A model generated the notes under the pieces. It did no database searches, was not told the origin of the DNA, and saw only the letters and a list, made by a program, of their open reading frames with translations. A DNA stretch of 64,000 nt from Kitasatospora sp040298565 (lineage in GTDB: Bacteria > Actinomycetota > Actinomycetes > Streptomycetales > Streptomycetaceae): NCBI RefSeq assembly GCF_040298565.1, contig NZ_JBEPAK010000003.1, positions 1-64,000 of the forward strand. Direction: 5' to 3'. How positions within the stretch are numbered: the stretch's first letter is position 1; every line of letters starts with the position of its first letter. The position numbers and the translations under genes were made by a program. Shown one piece after another: positions 44,379 to 53,842 of this stretch.

Positions 44379-44739
44379 TGGCCGCGCACCGATGTGCCCG
44401 CGCATCGATCGCCCGCCCAGCGCTTCCGCGCTGCGCCCGACGGGGAACCCTAACAACGCGCCGCCCCCGGCCGGTCCGCCGCCACCCGGGGCGGGCCCGG
44501 ACGGGGCGCCGCACGGCAGGCGGCGGCGGGTCCCGTACCGGGCGCGGGGTCGGGTCGCGGCCGTCGCCGGGGCGCGCGAAGGGGCGTGACGCGCCCCCAT
44601 GATGCTTCGAGCGCCCGCGCGGGCGACCTCTCGCGCGGCGGTCGCCGGGAAGAACCGACCGTGGGCACTCGACCGTGCGAGCCGAACTGCCGATACACCT
44701 CCGGCGGCGTTCCCTCGCACTGCCTCCAGGAGGCACATC

Positions 44740-44919
44740 TTGACCTGGCTACGCATCCTCACCGCACTGGGCATCCTGGCCGTGGCAGCCAGTGCCGTGC
44801 TCGTCTTCGCCCGCTGCACCGCCCCATCCCACGGCGACCGCGACGGGGCCGCGCCTCCCGACCTCCGGAGGGACGCCGAGAACAGCGGCCTCTTCCAGCG
44901 GATGGGCGGCGACGGCTGA
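44740..44919 (+). CDS. 59-residue single-span membrane protein
   Basis: This short gene has a TTG start preceded by AGGAGG at six-nt spacing, the strongest ribosome site in the region. The product begins MTWLRILTALGILAVAAS (one transmembrane helix, residues 4-25). It is followed by one Cys in ARCTAPSH and an acidic tail ending NSGLFQRMGGDG. The Cys is not in a canonical lipobox. It is convergent with the ABC ATPase, six nt apart. The function is unknown. Confidence 0.7.
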   Translation: MTWLRILTALGILAVAASAVLVFARCTAPSHGDRDGAAPPDLRRDAENSGLFQRMGGDG

Positions 44920-44925
44920 GCGCCG

Positions 44926-45915
44926 TCAGTGACCGGCGACGTCGTCCGGCCGGACCTCGATGTGGTCGGCGGCGAGGTCGACCGCCACCCGGTGCTCCAT
45001 GCCGAGCGCCTCCAGGAACTTGACGGGCAGCTGCACCCGCCCGGTGCGGTCCAGCATCACGTACTCGCGCTCGTTGACCGACTCCTCCCCGTGCTCGTCC
45101 GTCACCGTGCGGCGCAGCACCTCGCTGCTGGTCCGTCCGTCCCGGATGGCGACCGTGCGGCGCACCTCACCGGCCACCATCGGGTCGTGGGTGACGATGA
45201 CGACGGTGGCACCGAGCTCCCGGTTGACGGTGCGGAAGGCGTCGAAGATCACCGCGCCGGTCTCCGAGTCGAGCTCGCCGGTCGGCTCGTCGGCGAGCAG
45301 CACGGGCGGGTTGTTGGCCATCGCCACCGCGATGGCAACCCGCTGCTGCTGGCCTCCGGAGAGCTCGCCGGGCCGCCGGTGGGCGAGGTCCCCGATCTCC
45401 AGGGCCTCCATCAACTCGGCCACGCGGGCGGCCTGCCGCCTCGATCCCCCGGCTCCGGAGCGACGACCGCGCAGCTGCATCGGCAGGGCGATGTTCTCGG
45501 CCGCGGTCAGGAACGGCAGCAGGTTCCGGGCGGTCTGCTGCCAGATGAAGCCGACCACCTCGCGCCGGTAGCGCAGCCGCTCCTTGGCGGACATCTCGAG
45601 CAGGTCGCAGCCCGCCACGGTGGCGGTGCCGGCGGTCGGCACGTCCAGCCCGGCGAGGATGGTGAGCAGGGTGGACTTCCCGCTGCCGGACGCGCCGACC
45701 AGGGCGACCAGGTCGCCCTGTCGGATGGTCAGTTCCAGGCCTTGGAGCGCCTGGACCTCGATGCCCTCGGCGCTGAAGATCCGGACCAGCCGATCGCAGA
45801 CGATGGCCGCGCCCTCCGCGTGGGCCGTGGGCGAGGCGGCGGCGAGCGCCCGCTGCCGGAGCTCCTGCAGGCTGGGGGCCTCGACCGTCGGCCGCTCCTG
45901 GTGGCTGGTGTTCAC
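44926..45915 (-). CDS. ABC ATPase of an FtsX-type exporter, with C-terminal AbrB-like domain
   Basis: This is a 329-residue MacB/LolD-like ATPase. Walker A is VALVGASGSGKSTLLTILAG, the signature is RPGELSGGQQQRVAIAVAMA, Walker B is VLLADEPTGELDSETG, and the switch is VIVTHDPMV. The unusual C-terminus, about residues 280-325, reads YVMLDRTGRVQLPVKFLEAL, then AVDLAADHIEVRPDD. This is a SpoVT/AbrB-like swapped-hairpin pattern normally found in DNA-binding proteins. It lies 247 nt upstream of two FtsX-type permeases on the same strand. Confidence 0.92.
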   Translation of the reverse strand: MNTSHQERPTVEAPSLQELRQRALAAASPTAHAEGAAIVCDRLVRIFSAEGIEVQALQGLELTIRQGDLVALVGASGSGKSTLLTILAGLDVPTAGTATVAGCDLLEMSAKERLRYRREVVGFIWQQTARNLLPFLTAAENIALPMQLRGRRSGAGGSRRQAARVAELMEALEIGDLAHRRPGELSGGQQQRVAIAVAMANNPPVLLADEPTGELDSETGAVIFDAFRTVNRELGATVVIVTHDPMVAGEVRRTVAIRDGRTSSEVLRRTVTDEHGEESVNEREYVMLDRTGRVQLPVKFLEALGMEHRVAVDLAADHIEVRPDDVAGH

Positions 45916-46162
45916 CGTTGGTCTCCTGACTCGGCTGTCTGGATTGTCCGGGCCGTCCGGACGGTCCCGGCTGGTCGGCCTGTCTCAGCTGTCCTGACGG
46001 TCGTGCGGATCCGGCTGGTCCGGCTGGTCCGGCCGATCCCGATGGCCCGGCCGGCCCGGCTGATCGTGCCGGTGCGGCCCGTACAGCGGGTACTGCCGGT
46101 CCCGGCCGCCCATCGGCTCCCGGTGGCCCGCGCCGTCAAGGCCCCTGCGGCCCGCCGGGGCG
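45916..46162. other. Repeat-rich gap between ATPase and permease
   Basis: Short GGCTGGTCC/GGCCTGTC-type repeats fill the 247-nt space between the permease stop and the ATPase start. All six frames are open for long stretches only because of composition. No gene is supported. Confidence 0.6.
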
Positions 46163-48979
46163 TCATGACTGCTCCCCGGCCCGCAGCTCGACGGCGATCT
46201 GGCGCCGGCCGGCGATCAGCGTCTCCAGCACCACCGCGAGGCCGATCAGCAGGGCCAGGCCCGCCGTGGGCAGCAGCACCGGCAGCAGCGTGGGGGTGAT
46301 GACGTCCCCGACCTTGGCGCCGACCAAGGTCGAGATGTCGAAGGCGCTGCCCAGCAGTCCGACCGCCGCCACCGCGGCCAGCCCACCACCGACGGCCGCC
46401 GCCAGGGTCTGCGGCAGGGCCTCGGCGAGGATCAGTGCCAGCCCCTGCCGGGGCCGCAGACCCATCGTGCGCAGCCGGGCGAGCACGGCGGTGCGCTCGG
46501 GCGCCGCTCGGAACAGCGTCAGCAGCACGGCGAGCAGGGCGAACCCGGCTCCGGCGGTGGCCGCGTACCGGAACAGCCGCCCGGCGGCGTGCTGCAGCGG
46601 GTCGTCGGCCAGTTGGACGGCGAGTTCCCGGCTGCTGTGCACCGTGTAGCCGACGGGCAGGCCGTGCGTGCCCTTGCCGGCGGCCGCGGCGTCGTCCGCG
46701 ATCAGCTTGGCCAGTCCGCTCGGTTGGGCGAGGCCGCTGTCGCGCAGCGCCGCCCTGACCCGCTCGGGGTCCGGGTCGCCGACGGCGAACCACTTGTTCG
46801 TCCGCTGGGACTCCGGCAGCCGCTCCCAGGCCGGGCCGGCGGCCACCACGACGAAGGGTCTGCCCGGGTCGGGGACGGCCGGGCTGGCGGTGACGATCCC
46901 GGCCACGGTGGTGCGCAGCCCGTTCCCGTTGGGCGTGCGGACCTCGGGTGCGCCGGCGCTCAGGCGCTTGGCCAGGTCCCGGCTGAACAGCGCGGGGATC
47001 CTGGTGTCCGGGCCGCCGGGGGCGGCGGCGAGCTTCGCCGGGTCGAACTCGCCGACGCCGAGCGTGCGGGAGATCTCGGCGTAGGCGGTCGGCTCGACGA
47101 CCACGAGGATGGCATCGGTGTAGTCCCCGTCGGCGCCGACGAAGCGGGCGTTGGTCTCGACCCAGGCCCCGGTCGCGGCCCGGACGCCCGGCAGCCCGGC
47201 GGCGGCCTTGGTGAACGCCTCGGACAGGCTGGCGTACTGAGGGAGGGAGACGGCGACGTCCCCACCCGTGGCGATGCGTGCGGCGCGGGTCCGGACGTGG
47301 TCGACGGTGTCGAGCACGGTGGCGCCGAAACCCGTCGTGGTGACGGCTATCAGCAGGGCGAGCAGCGGCAGGGCGGAGGGCCGGCGGCGGCCCGAGGCGT
47401 CGCGGGCCGCCCGGGCCAGGCCGAGGAAGCCGATCAGGCCGCGTCCGCGCCTCGCGACGGCGGCCAGCCAACCGACCACCACCGGCTCGATCCGGGCCAG
47501 CAGCAGCCCGCCGGTGACGGCGAGCAGCAGGGGGGCGGCGATCAGCAGCGGATCGGATCCGGCGTCCGTCACTCCGACGCCTCGGCGGCGGACCTCGGCG
47601 ACGGCCGCCGCGGTGACGGCCAGGACGACGAGCTCACCGACGATCCGGCGCCAGCCCCCGGCCCCCCGGCGGCGTGGCCGCAGCAGCGCGGCGCGGGCGG
47701 GGAAGGCCAGCAGGGCCAGCAGGGTCGCGGCGAGCGCCGCCAGGACCGCGTGGCCCCACCGGGGGGTGGGCAGCAGCACCAGCGCGAGGGCCGTGCCGAC
47801 GACGGCCGCGGGCAGGACGGTGGCGGCGCCTTCGCCGAGCAACCGCACCAGCACCCCGGTGCGGGAGCCGCCGCGGGCCCGCAGCAGGCGGATCTCGGCG
47901 GTGCGCCGGTCGGTGGTGAGGGCGGCGGCCAGGCACAGCACCACGGTGCCCACTCCCGCGACACCGGCCGGTCCGATCGCGCTCAGCGGCAGTGATGCCC
48001 GGTAGCGGTCGTCAGCGCGGCTGAGGATGTCGGGCAGGTTCGAGCTGGTGTGCAGGTCGGAGCGGCCGGTCGCGGAGGCCAGGGCCGTGGCGCCGGGGCC
48101 GGCGAGGAACGAGCTGACGGCGCTGCGGGTCCGGTCGAGGCGGTCCGCGCGCAGGGAGGCGGGGTCGACGGGAAGCCGCCAGAAGTCCTCGCCGCCGGCG
48201 CCCCAGCGGGCCAGCGCCGGCAGGCTTCCGCCGTCGACGAAACCGCTGGTGGCCCAGTGCTCGTGCTGCGGATCGGGCTGGAGGCAGGCGCGGGCCGGGC
48301 AACCGAGGTCGTCCCAGAACGGGTCCTGGGGCTCGTTGACCCGGTAGAACCCGACCACCACGGTGCTCCGCCGGGTGCCCTCTCCCAGGGTGCCGTTGTC
48401 GACGACGTCGCCGAGTTCGACGTGGAGGGTCTCGGCGGCCTTCTTGCTCAGGACGATCGGCAGCGGGCCGTCGGGAGGGGCCGGGGTCGGCCAGGTGCCG
48501 TCGGTCAGGGTGGCCCGGGCGGTCAGGTCGCTCAGGTAGTAGAGGGTGAGGAGGGAGGGATCGCCGGAGATCCGGGCGTACCCCGGATTGAACATGCCGC
48601 GCGGGTTCAGGGCCCGGGCGCCGGTGGCCAGGCCCGACGGAGCGAGCGTCAGCTCCCGGCCGACCTCCGCGGTGAGCTTCTGCCGCACGGCGTCGAGGTC
48701 GGCGGCTGTCTCGGCGCCACCGGTCCGGGCGGTGGAGTGCAGGCTGGTCGGGTTGAGGCCCTTGTGGCGCACGAAGTCCTGGAGGGCCGCGTCCGCGCCG
48801 CGGTCCTGGAGCCGGGGGAAGGCCGCGGCCAGGAACACGGTGACGAGAGCGAGGGCCGCGGTGAGCAGGGCGGCCAACGGCATCGCACGCAGTCTGGTCC
48901 GGACCCAGGGCGCCGGGCGGTGGCCGGGTGCCGGGGCGGGCGAGGGCGTGGGCGCGGTGGTCCCGGCCTTGGTGGTCAC
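46163..48979 (-). CDS. FtsX/MacB-like ABC permease (938 residues)
   Basis: This large permease has a first transmembrane helix at about residues 30-55 (MPLAALLTAALALVTVFLAA). A long extracytoplasmic domain follows, with GGEDFWRLPVDPASL-type sequence, then two FtsX-like multi-helix blocks. The FtsX pattern TAEIRLLRARGGSRTGVLVR is near residue 350, with a second extracytoplasmic domain and a C-terminal block RTAVLARLRTMGLRPRQGLA. The GTG start overlaps the upstream permease stop (GTGA). Two FtsX repeats fused in one chain are typical of Streptomyces exporters of this class; the substrate is unknown. Confidence 0.9.
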   Translation of the reverse strand: MTTKAGTTAPTPSPAPAPGHRPAPWVRTRLRAMPLAALLTAALALVTVFLAAAFPRLQDRGADAALQDFVRHKGLNPTSLHSTARTGGAETAADLDAVRQKLTAEVGRELTLAPSGLATGARALNPRGMFNPGYARISGDPSLLTLYYLSDLTARATLTDGTWPTPAPPDGPLPIVLSKKAAETLHVELGDVVDNGTLGEGTRRSTVVVGFYRVNEPQDPFWDDLGCPARACLQPDPQHEHWATSGFVDGGSLPALARWGAGGEDFWRLPVDPASLRADRLDRTRSAVSSFLAGPGATALASATGRSDLHTSSNLPDILSRADDRYRASLPLSAIGPAGVAGVGTVVLCLAAALTTDRRTAEIRLLRARGGSRTGVLVRLLGEGAATVLPAAVVGTALALVLLPTPRWGHAVLAALAATLLALLAFPARAALLRPRRRGAGGWRRIVGELVVLAVTAAAVAEVRRRGVGVTDAGSDPLLIAAPLLLAVTGGLLLARIEPVVVGWLAAVARRGRGLIGFLGLARAARDASGRRRPSALPLLALLIAVTTTGFGATVLDTVDHVRTRAARIATGGDVAVSLPQYASLSEAFTKAAAGLPGVRAATGAWVETNARFVGADGDYTDAILVVVEPTAYAEISRTLGVGEFDPAKLAAAPGGPDTRIPALFSRDLAKRLSAGAPEVRTPNGNGLRTTVAGIVTASPAVPDPGRPFVVVAAGPAWERLPESQRTNKWFAVGDPDPERVRAALRDSGLAQPSGLAKLIADDAAAAGKGTHGLPVGYTVHSSRELAVQLADDPLQHAAGRLFRYAATAGAGFALLAVLLTLFRAAPERTAVLARLRTMGLRPRQGLALILAEALPQTLAAAVGGGLAAVAAVGLLGSAFDISTLVGAKVGDVITPTLLPVLLPTAGLALLIGLAVVLETLIAGRRQIAVELRAGEQS

Positions 48980-51900
48980 ATCTCCTCCACGTGGCGCAGC
49001 CGGGAGGCCACGTCTCGACGACGGCGTCCGATGAGGAAGGCCGCCAGCAGCGGGACGACGGCGATCGCGGCCGTGAACAGCACGGCCTGGCCGACCGGCA
49101 GCTCGATCCGGGCTTCGGGCACCGGTCGTCCGGCAGCGGGGGTCAGGACGACGAACGGCACGATCAGATGGACGAGCAGGGTGCCGAGCCCGATGCCCAC
49201 GGCTGCGCCGAGCCCTACCAGCAGCGCCTGTTCGGCGACCACGGTGCGGGTGACCTGTTTGCGGGGCGCGCCGAGGGCGAGCAGCAGGGCGGAGTCCCGG
49301 GCGCGCTCGTGGGCGGAGCCGGCCACGGAGGCGGCGAAGCCGATCGCGGCGAGCACCGCGGTGACGATCGCGATGGCCATCAGCGCGGTCTGCGGGGCGG
49401 CGCCCACCGGGTCGCTGAGCAGGCCTTCGGAGACCTCGTCGGAGAGCTGGACGTCCTGGGAGCCGGGGGCCGACCGCAGCACGGCCGCGGCCCGGGCCGG
49501 AGTCGGGTCCCCCGGTCCGGTGGCGGGTAGCCACCACTCGGCGCGGCTGGGCAGGGAGCGGCCCTGGGCGGCCAGCAGGCGCGCGGTCGTGTCGAGGTCG
49601 ATGACGAGCGCGTTCCGTCCTGCCACCGGCAGGGCCTCGACCACCCCGGTGATCGTGACCGGGAGGACGGTGCCGTCGAAGGGCACCTGCACGGTGTCGC
49701 CGACCGACGCGCCGACGAGTTCGAGGTAGCCGCGGGCGGCGACGCCGGAGACGGCGGTCGGCGCGGTCGCCCCGGCGGGGCCGAGGACGGCCCGGTAGCT
49801 GCTTCCGATGCCGCCCGCCATGCGGTAGTCGACGGTGAACAGCCGCTCGGCGTCGACCGGTTCGGGGCTGACGGTGGCGATCGGCCCGGTCGTGGCGCCG
49901 AGTGCCGGGGCGTCGACCATGGTTCCCTTCCAGGACAGGCCGGTCGGCGGCGGGACGGCGGTCGCGGGACCGTCGGCGGTGTCCGACACGGCCAGTCGGC
50001 GGACGGTCACCTCCCCGCCGGCCCGGGCACCGAAGGAGACGGTGGCCCCCACCAGGGTCAGTGGCGCGGCGGCGGAGCCGGTCGGGGCGTCGACCAGCGC
50101 CCTCAGGGGAGCCGAGGCGCGCAGCTCGCCGTTGAGCGGAAGGTCGGCGAAGAGGGCCTTGTGGACGTAGCCGAAGCGGTCCCGCAGCAGCAGCGTCACT
50201 TCCGGCGCGGACGGGATCGACGGCGATCCGAAGGCCGGACGGCCGAACTCCTGGCGGACGGACAGGTCGGCGTCGATCCGCATCGGGCGGCCGGGCAGCG
50301 GGAGCCCGGCCTGCGCGCCGGTCGGTGCCGACTGGGCGAGCGGGCGGAACAGTTCGCCGGCGGTGTGCCCGCCGAGCAGGTCGCTGCGGATCGGGAGGCG
50401 GTCGGCGAGGGCGGCGGTGTCCACGGCCAGTAGCTGGCCCGTACCGGTGGGCAGCGACTGCTGCTCGCGGACGACCGGGATCAGCCGATCGCCGCCCGGC
50501 AGGGCCGCGAACCGGCCGCCCTGCCCCATCACGGAACCGTGCACGGCGCTGATCCGCAGACCGCCGCCGGTGCTGAAGGCGGCCTGGTCCCGTTGGGAGG
50601 CGGTCCAGGTGGCGTGTTGGCCGATGGCGAGCACCCCGGTGGCCACGGCCAGGACGAGCAGCAGCACCGGGCCGGCGGCCCGGGCGGGTTGACGGGCCAG
50701 CTGCCAGCCGACCAGCGCCGGGCCGAGGCCGCGCCCCCGGGCCGCCACCCGGGCGCCCAGCTTGGCGGCGAGCGGCAGCAGGCGCAGCACCACCAGGGTG
50801 CCCGCGCACAGGGCCAGGGTGGGGGTGGCGACCAGCAGCAGGTCGACGCCCAGTCGGCCGGAGGAGTCGGCGGACAGCCCGCCGCCGTACTGGTCGAGCT
50901 GCTGGTAGGCGAGCGCGGCCAGGCCGAGCACGGCGAGGTCGCCGCCGTTGCGGGCGATGCCGGAGACGAGGGCCTGGCGCCGGCCGCCCCCGAAGTGCAG
51001 GGCGGCACCGGCTCCGCGCAGCAGGCTCGGCGCGGTGGCGAGCAGGATGCAGGCGAGGGAGCAGAGCACGGCCACCGGCCAGAGCCCCCAGCCGATGCCG
51101 GTGTCCATGGCCACCTGGTGGGACCGGCCGAGGCCGGCCAGGACGCGGACCAGGAAGGGGGTGAGCAGGGGCGCGAACGCCGCGGCGGGGAGGGCGAGCA
51201 GCACCAGTTCCAGGGCGGTCAGGCCACCGAGCCGGAGGCCGGAGGCGCCACGGGCGGCGAGTAGTTCGTTCTCGCGTTCCTGGCGGCCCGAGATCAGCCG
51301 GGCGACCAGCATCAGGGCCGCTGCGGCGAGTACGGCCAGTTGGAGGGCGCCGATCAGCAGGGTGGACCGGGCGACCACCAGGCCGGCCGACAACTCGCGC
51401 ACGACCTCGGGGAGTTCGGTCGTCGCCGTGAGCGACGAGCTCTTCCGCAGGTCCTCACCCAGTCCCCCGGCGCGGTTGCCGATGGCTTCCACGGCGGCCT
51501 GGTCGACGCCCGCGAAGTCGGCGTCGAGCAGCCACCCTCGGCTGCTCTGCGGCAGGCCGCCCACGGTGAAGGCGCTCTGGTCGACCATCATCGGGCCGAG
51601 CGTGGTGAAGCCGCCGGTCGCGACCTCCCGGCCGCCGACCGGGTCGATCCGCCAGTACGGGTCGGCGGGGTCGGTGGCGCGGTAGGCCCCGGTGATCCGG
51701 ACGGTGAGCGGCTTGCCGTCGATCCGGTCGGTGAGTTGGACGTCGACGGGCAACGCCTGCTCGTTCAGGCCCAGTCGGGTCAGCACGGCCCGGGGAACGG
51801 CGACCTCCGGGGCGGTGGACCGGACCGGTCCGGCGGCGACGCCCGGCCAGGCACCGGCGATCAGCCGGACCCGGCTGCGGTCGAGGCCGGCGAGGACCGT

Positions 51901-52395
51901 CAGGTCGACCTTGGCCCCGGGGGCCTGACCGCCCGGCCCGGCGGCGCCGGGGGTATTGGCAGAGCCAGCGACAGGGGAAGCGGCAGAGTTACCGGCGGGG
52001 GCAGTGGCGGAGGTAACGGCGGGGGCGCCGGCCGCGGTGGCCGAAGCGGCCTCGCCGGCCGGAGCGGCTGAGGCTCCGGGGGCCGGGAGACCGTAGGAGC
52101 GGCTGCGCAGGAGGCTGTCGGTGTGCACGGGCAGAGCGCCGAAGAGCTGCTGCTGGTAGGCGGCGACTGCTTCCTCGTCCTTGGTCCGCTGGTCCAGCCC
52201 GTGCTCGGCGGTCACCACCACTGCGGTCCGGACGTGGCCGGGGCCCTGGAGCGCCTGCCGCAGACCGGCCTGACCGACCCCGCTGTTGAAGGTCACCAAG
52301 GCGGTCAGGACCGCCGTGGTGATCAGCACCGTCAGCAGGACGGCAGCCGCCAGCGGCAGTCGCCCGCGCAGTCTGCGCACGACGAAGCCGAGCAT
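48976..52395 (-). CDS. FtsX/MacB-like ABC permease (1139 residues)
   Basis: This is the second giant permease of the system. TM1 is LPLAAAVLLTVLITTAVLTA. The first periplasmic-side domain has an Ala/Gly/Pro low-complexity linker (about residues 105-155). The first helical block contains RQERENELLAARGASGLRLG, and the C-terminal block contains ARDSALLLALGAPRKQVTRT. GGGGGAGGAA precedes ATG 52395; a longer in-frame start at 52509 lacks support. It is coupled to the following permease. With both ATPases it should form a lipid, peptide or antibiotic exporter. Confidence 0.9.
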   Translation of the reverse strand: MLGFVVRRLRGRLPLAAAVLLTVLITTAVLTALVTFNSGVGQAGLRQALQGPGHVRTAVVVTAEHGLDQRTKDEEAVAAYQQQLFGALPVHTDSLLRSRSYGLPAPGASAAPAGEAASATAAGAPAVTSATAPAGNSAASPVAGSANTPGAAGPGGQAPGAKVDLTVLAGLDRSRVRLIAGAWPGVAAGPVRSTAPEVAVPRAVLTRLGLNEQALPVDVQLTDRIDGKPLTVRITGAYRATDPADPYWRIDPVGGREVATGGFTTLGPMMVDQSAFTVGGLPQSSRGWLLDADFAGVDQAAVEAIGNRAGGLGEDLRKSSSLTATTELPEVVRELSAGLVVARSTLLIGALQLAVLAAAALMLVARLISGRQERENELLAARGASGLRLGGLTALELVLLALPAAAFAPLLTPFLVRVLAGLGRSHQVAMDTGIGWGLWPVAVLCSLACILLATAPSLLRGAGAALHFGGGRRQALVSGIARNGGDLAVLGLAALAYQQLDQYGGGLSADSSGRLGVDLLLVATPTLALCAGTLVVLRLLPLAAKLGARVAARGRGLGPALVGWQLARQPARAAGPVLLLVLAVATGVLAIGQHATWTASQRDQAAFSTGGGLRISAVHGSVMGQGGRFAALPGGDRLIPVVREQQSLPTGTGQLLAVDTAALADRLPIRSDLLGGHTAGELFRPLAQSAPTGAQAGLPLPGRPMRIDADLSVRQEFGRPAFGSPSIPSAPEVTLLLRDRFGYVHKALFADLPLNGELRASAPLRALVDAPTGSAAAPLTLVGATVSFGARAGGEVTVRRLAVSDTADGPATAVPPPTGLSWKGTMVDAPALGATTGPIATVSPEPVDAERLFTVDYRMAGGIGSSYRAVLGPAGATAPTAVSGVAARGYLELVGASVGDTVQVPFDGTVLPVTITGVVEALPVAGRNALVIDLDTTARLLAAQGRSLPSRAEWWLPATGPGDPTPARAAAVLRSAPGSQDVQLSDEVSEGLLSDPVGAAPQTALMAIAIVTAVLAAIGFAASVAGSAHERARDSALLLALGAPRKQVTRTVVAEQALLVGLGAAVGIGLGTLLVHLIVPFVVLTPAAGRPVPEARIELPVGQAVLFTAAIAVVPLLAAFLIGRRRRDVASRLRHVEEM

Positions 52396-52797
52396 CGAAT
52401 TCCTCCCCCGGTGGCGTCCCAGCCGTGTCCCGGCCCGACCCATCGACCCGGTCCAGGCACGAAACGGCCACAGACGGACACCCCACGGGCACACCGGTGC
52501 AGTGATCACCGGCCACGGCTCGCCGGATAGCGGACGATGTTGTCAGATCCGATCCAGAAACGGAAGGGACTTGCGCGAATCAAGTAACCAATGAGCAAAT
52601 TCCATGTATTGGTAGCATCCCCGTCCCGGAGTGCCACCTTGAGTGCCATGAACACCTCACAATTTCAGCTTCGCCCACTCCTTTGACCAGGGGATTCCGC
52701 CTTCTCGCCCCTCCTGCCCGGACACCTGAGCCCGAGCAGCCACCGCACCCGTCGACCCGGACCGAACCGGGTAGCCACGCCCACAGGGGGATGCCGA
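52396..52797. other. Divergent control region of the exporter
   Basis: This 402-nt region lies between the permease operon and the divergent ATPase. The part 52530-52690 is AT-rich compared with its surroundings. It contains a direct repeat GAGTGCCA at 52628 and 52640 and an imperfect inverted repeat CCAATG...TATTGG at 52588-52612. These are plausible regulator sites. No gene is seen. Confidence 0.5.
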
Positions 52798-53535
52798 ATG
52801 ACGCAGCACCAGGCCGACACCGCAACCACCACGCCCGCCGGGCCGATGGTGTCCGTGACCGAACTCCGGCGCAGCTTCGGCTCCGGCGAGCGGGCCGTCC
52901 ACGCGCTGCGCGGCGTCAGCTTCTCGATCGAGCGCGGTGAACTCACCGCACTGAAGGGCCGATCGGGCTCCGGCAAGACCACCCTGCTCAACCTCGTCGG
53001 TGGCCTGGACGACCCGACCGCCGGCACCATCGCGCTGGACGGCATCGACCTCTCCGGGCTGGACGAGGACGGCCGCCTCGCCCTGCGCCGCGAGCGGCTC
53101 GGCTTCGTCTTCCAGTCCTTCGGGCTGATCCCGATGCTCACCGCCGCCGAGAACGTCGGCATACCGATGCGTCTTCGCAAGGTGCCGGCCGCCGAGCGCG
53201 AGGAGCGCGCGCACACCCTGCTGGCCCTGGTCGGCCTCGCCGACCACGCCAACCAGCGCCCCGGCGAGCTCTCCGGCGGCCAGCAGCAGCGCGTCGCCAT
53301 CGCCCGCGCACTGGCCAACGACCCCGGCCTGATCATCGCCGACGAACCCACCGGCCAACTGGACTCGGAGACCGGCCGCTCGATCATGGAGCTGCTGCGC
53401 GCGGTGGTCCGCAGCGAGGGCGTCACGGTACTGGTGGCGACGCACGACCCGACGCTGATGGAGCTCGCCGACCGGGTGATCGAGCTCCGTGACGGCCGGA
53501 TCGTCGAGCCGGAGTCGGCGGACCGGGCGGCATAG
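52798..53535 (+). CDS. Divergent ABC ATPase of the FtsX exporter
   Basis: This 245-residue MacB/LolD-like ATPase has Walker A LKGRSGSGKTTLLNLVGGLD, Q-loop GFVFQSFGLIPMLTAAEN, signature RPGELSGGQQQRVAIARALA, Walker B LIIADEPTGQLDSETG, and switch VLVATHDPT. It has no AbrB extension, unlike the ATPase at 44926. GGGGGA precedes the ATG. Being divergent from the permease operon, it probably energises one permease while the other ATPase serves the second. Confidence 0.92.
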   Translation: MTQHQADTATTTPAGPMVSVTELRRSFGSGERAVHALRGVSFSIERGELTALKGRSGSGKTTLLNLVGGLDDPTAGTIALDGIDLSGLDEDGRLALRRERLGFVFQSFGLIPMLTAAENVGIPMRLRKVPAAEREERAHTLLALVGLADHANQRPGELSGGQQQRVAIARALANDPGLIIADEPTGQLDSETGRSIMELLRAVVRSEGVTVLVATHDPTLMELADRVIELRDGRIVEPESADRAA

Positions 53536-53695
53536 CGCCGGTTGGGCGGATGCGGGTGAGGTGGGTGCCCCGGGCCAGGTGCACGGCGGCGACAGGTGAC
53601 ACTGGGGCAGGCGCATTGGGACAGTCACATTGGCACAGGGCCACCGGGCCCGACGCGGTGAGCCAGTCGCGGCGCGCCGGATGCCGTGCCCACCA

Positions 53696-53842
53696 TCACC
53701 TGAACATGATGGAACACCTCCTCCCCGCCCCGACGGGCCGTGGCCTGCCGCAGTCATGAGTAGTTGCCCGGAAGCTCTGACTCACCGTCCGGTAGCGGGG
53801 ATCGCCCGGCAGGATCGTGCGCCCGGAGAATTCGTGTCGCAT
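53696..53842 (-). pseudogene. Possible 5' fragment of an FAD-linked oxidoreductase
   Basis: A perfect ribosome site (GGAGGAAAGCC) precedes ATG 53842. The first 22 residues, MRHEFSGRTILPGDPRYRTV, resemble the start of BBE-type FAD-binding oxidoreductases (pattern PGDPxY). After about 28 residues the frame becomes unrelated and ends at 53696. It is either a truncated gene or a genuine 48-residue peptide. The similarity is from memory. Confidence 0.45.

Noticed and set aside
43610..44389. N-terminal extension of the P-loop protein with VDGGA repeats
   Set aside because: The extension is encoded by a 15-bp minisatellite upstream of the P-loop and lacks a ribosome site, so the later GTG is preferred.
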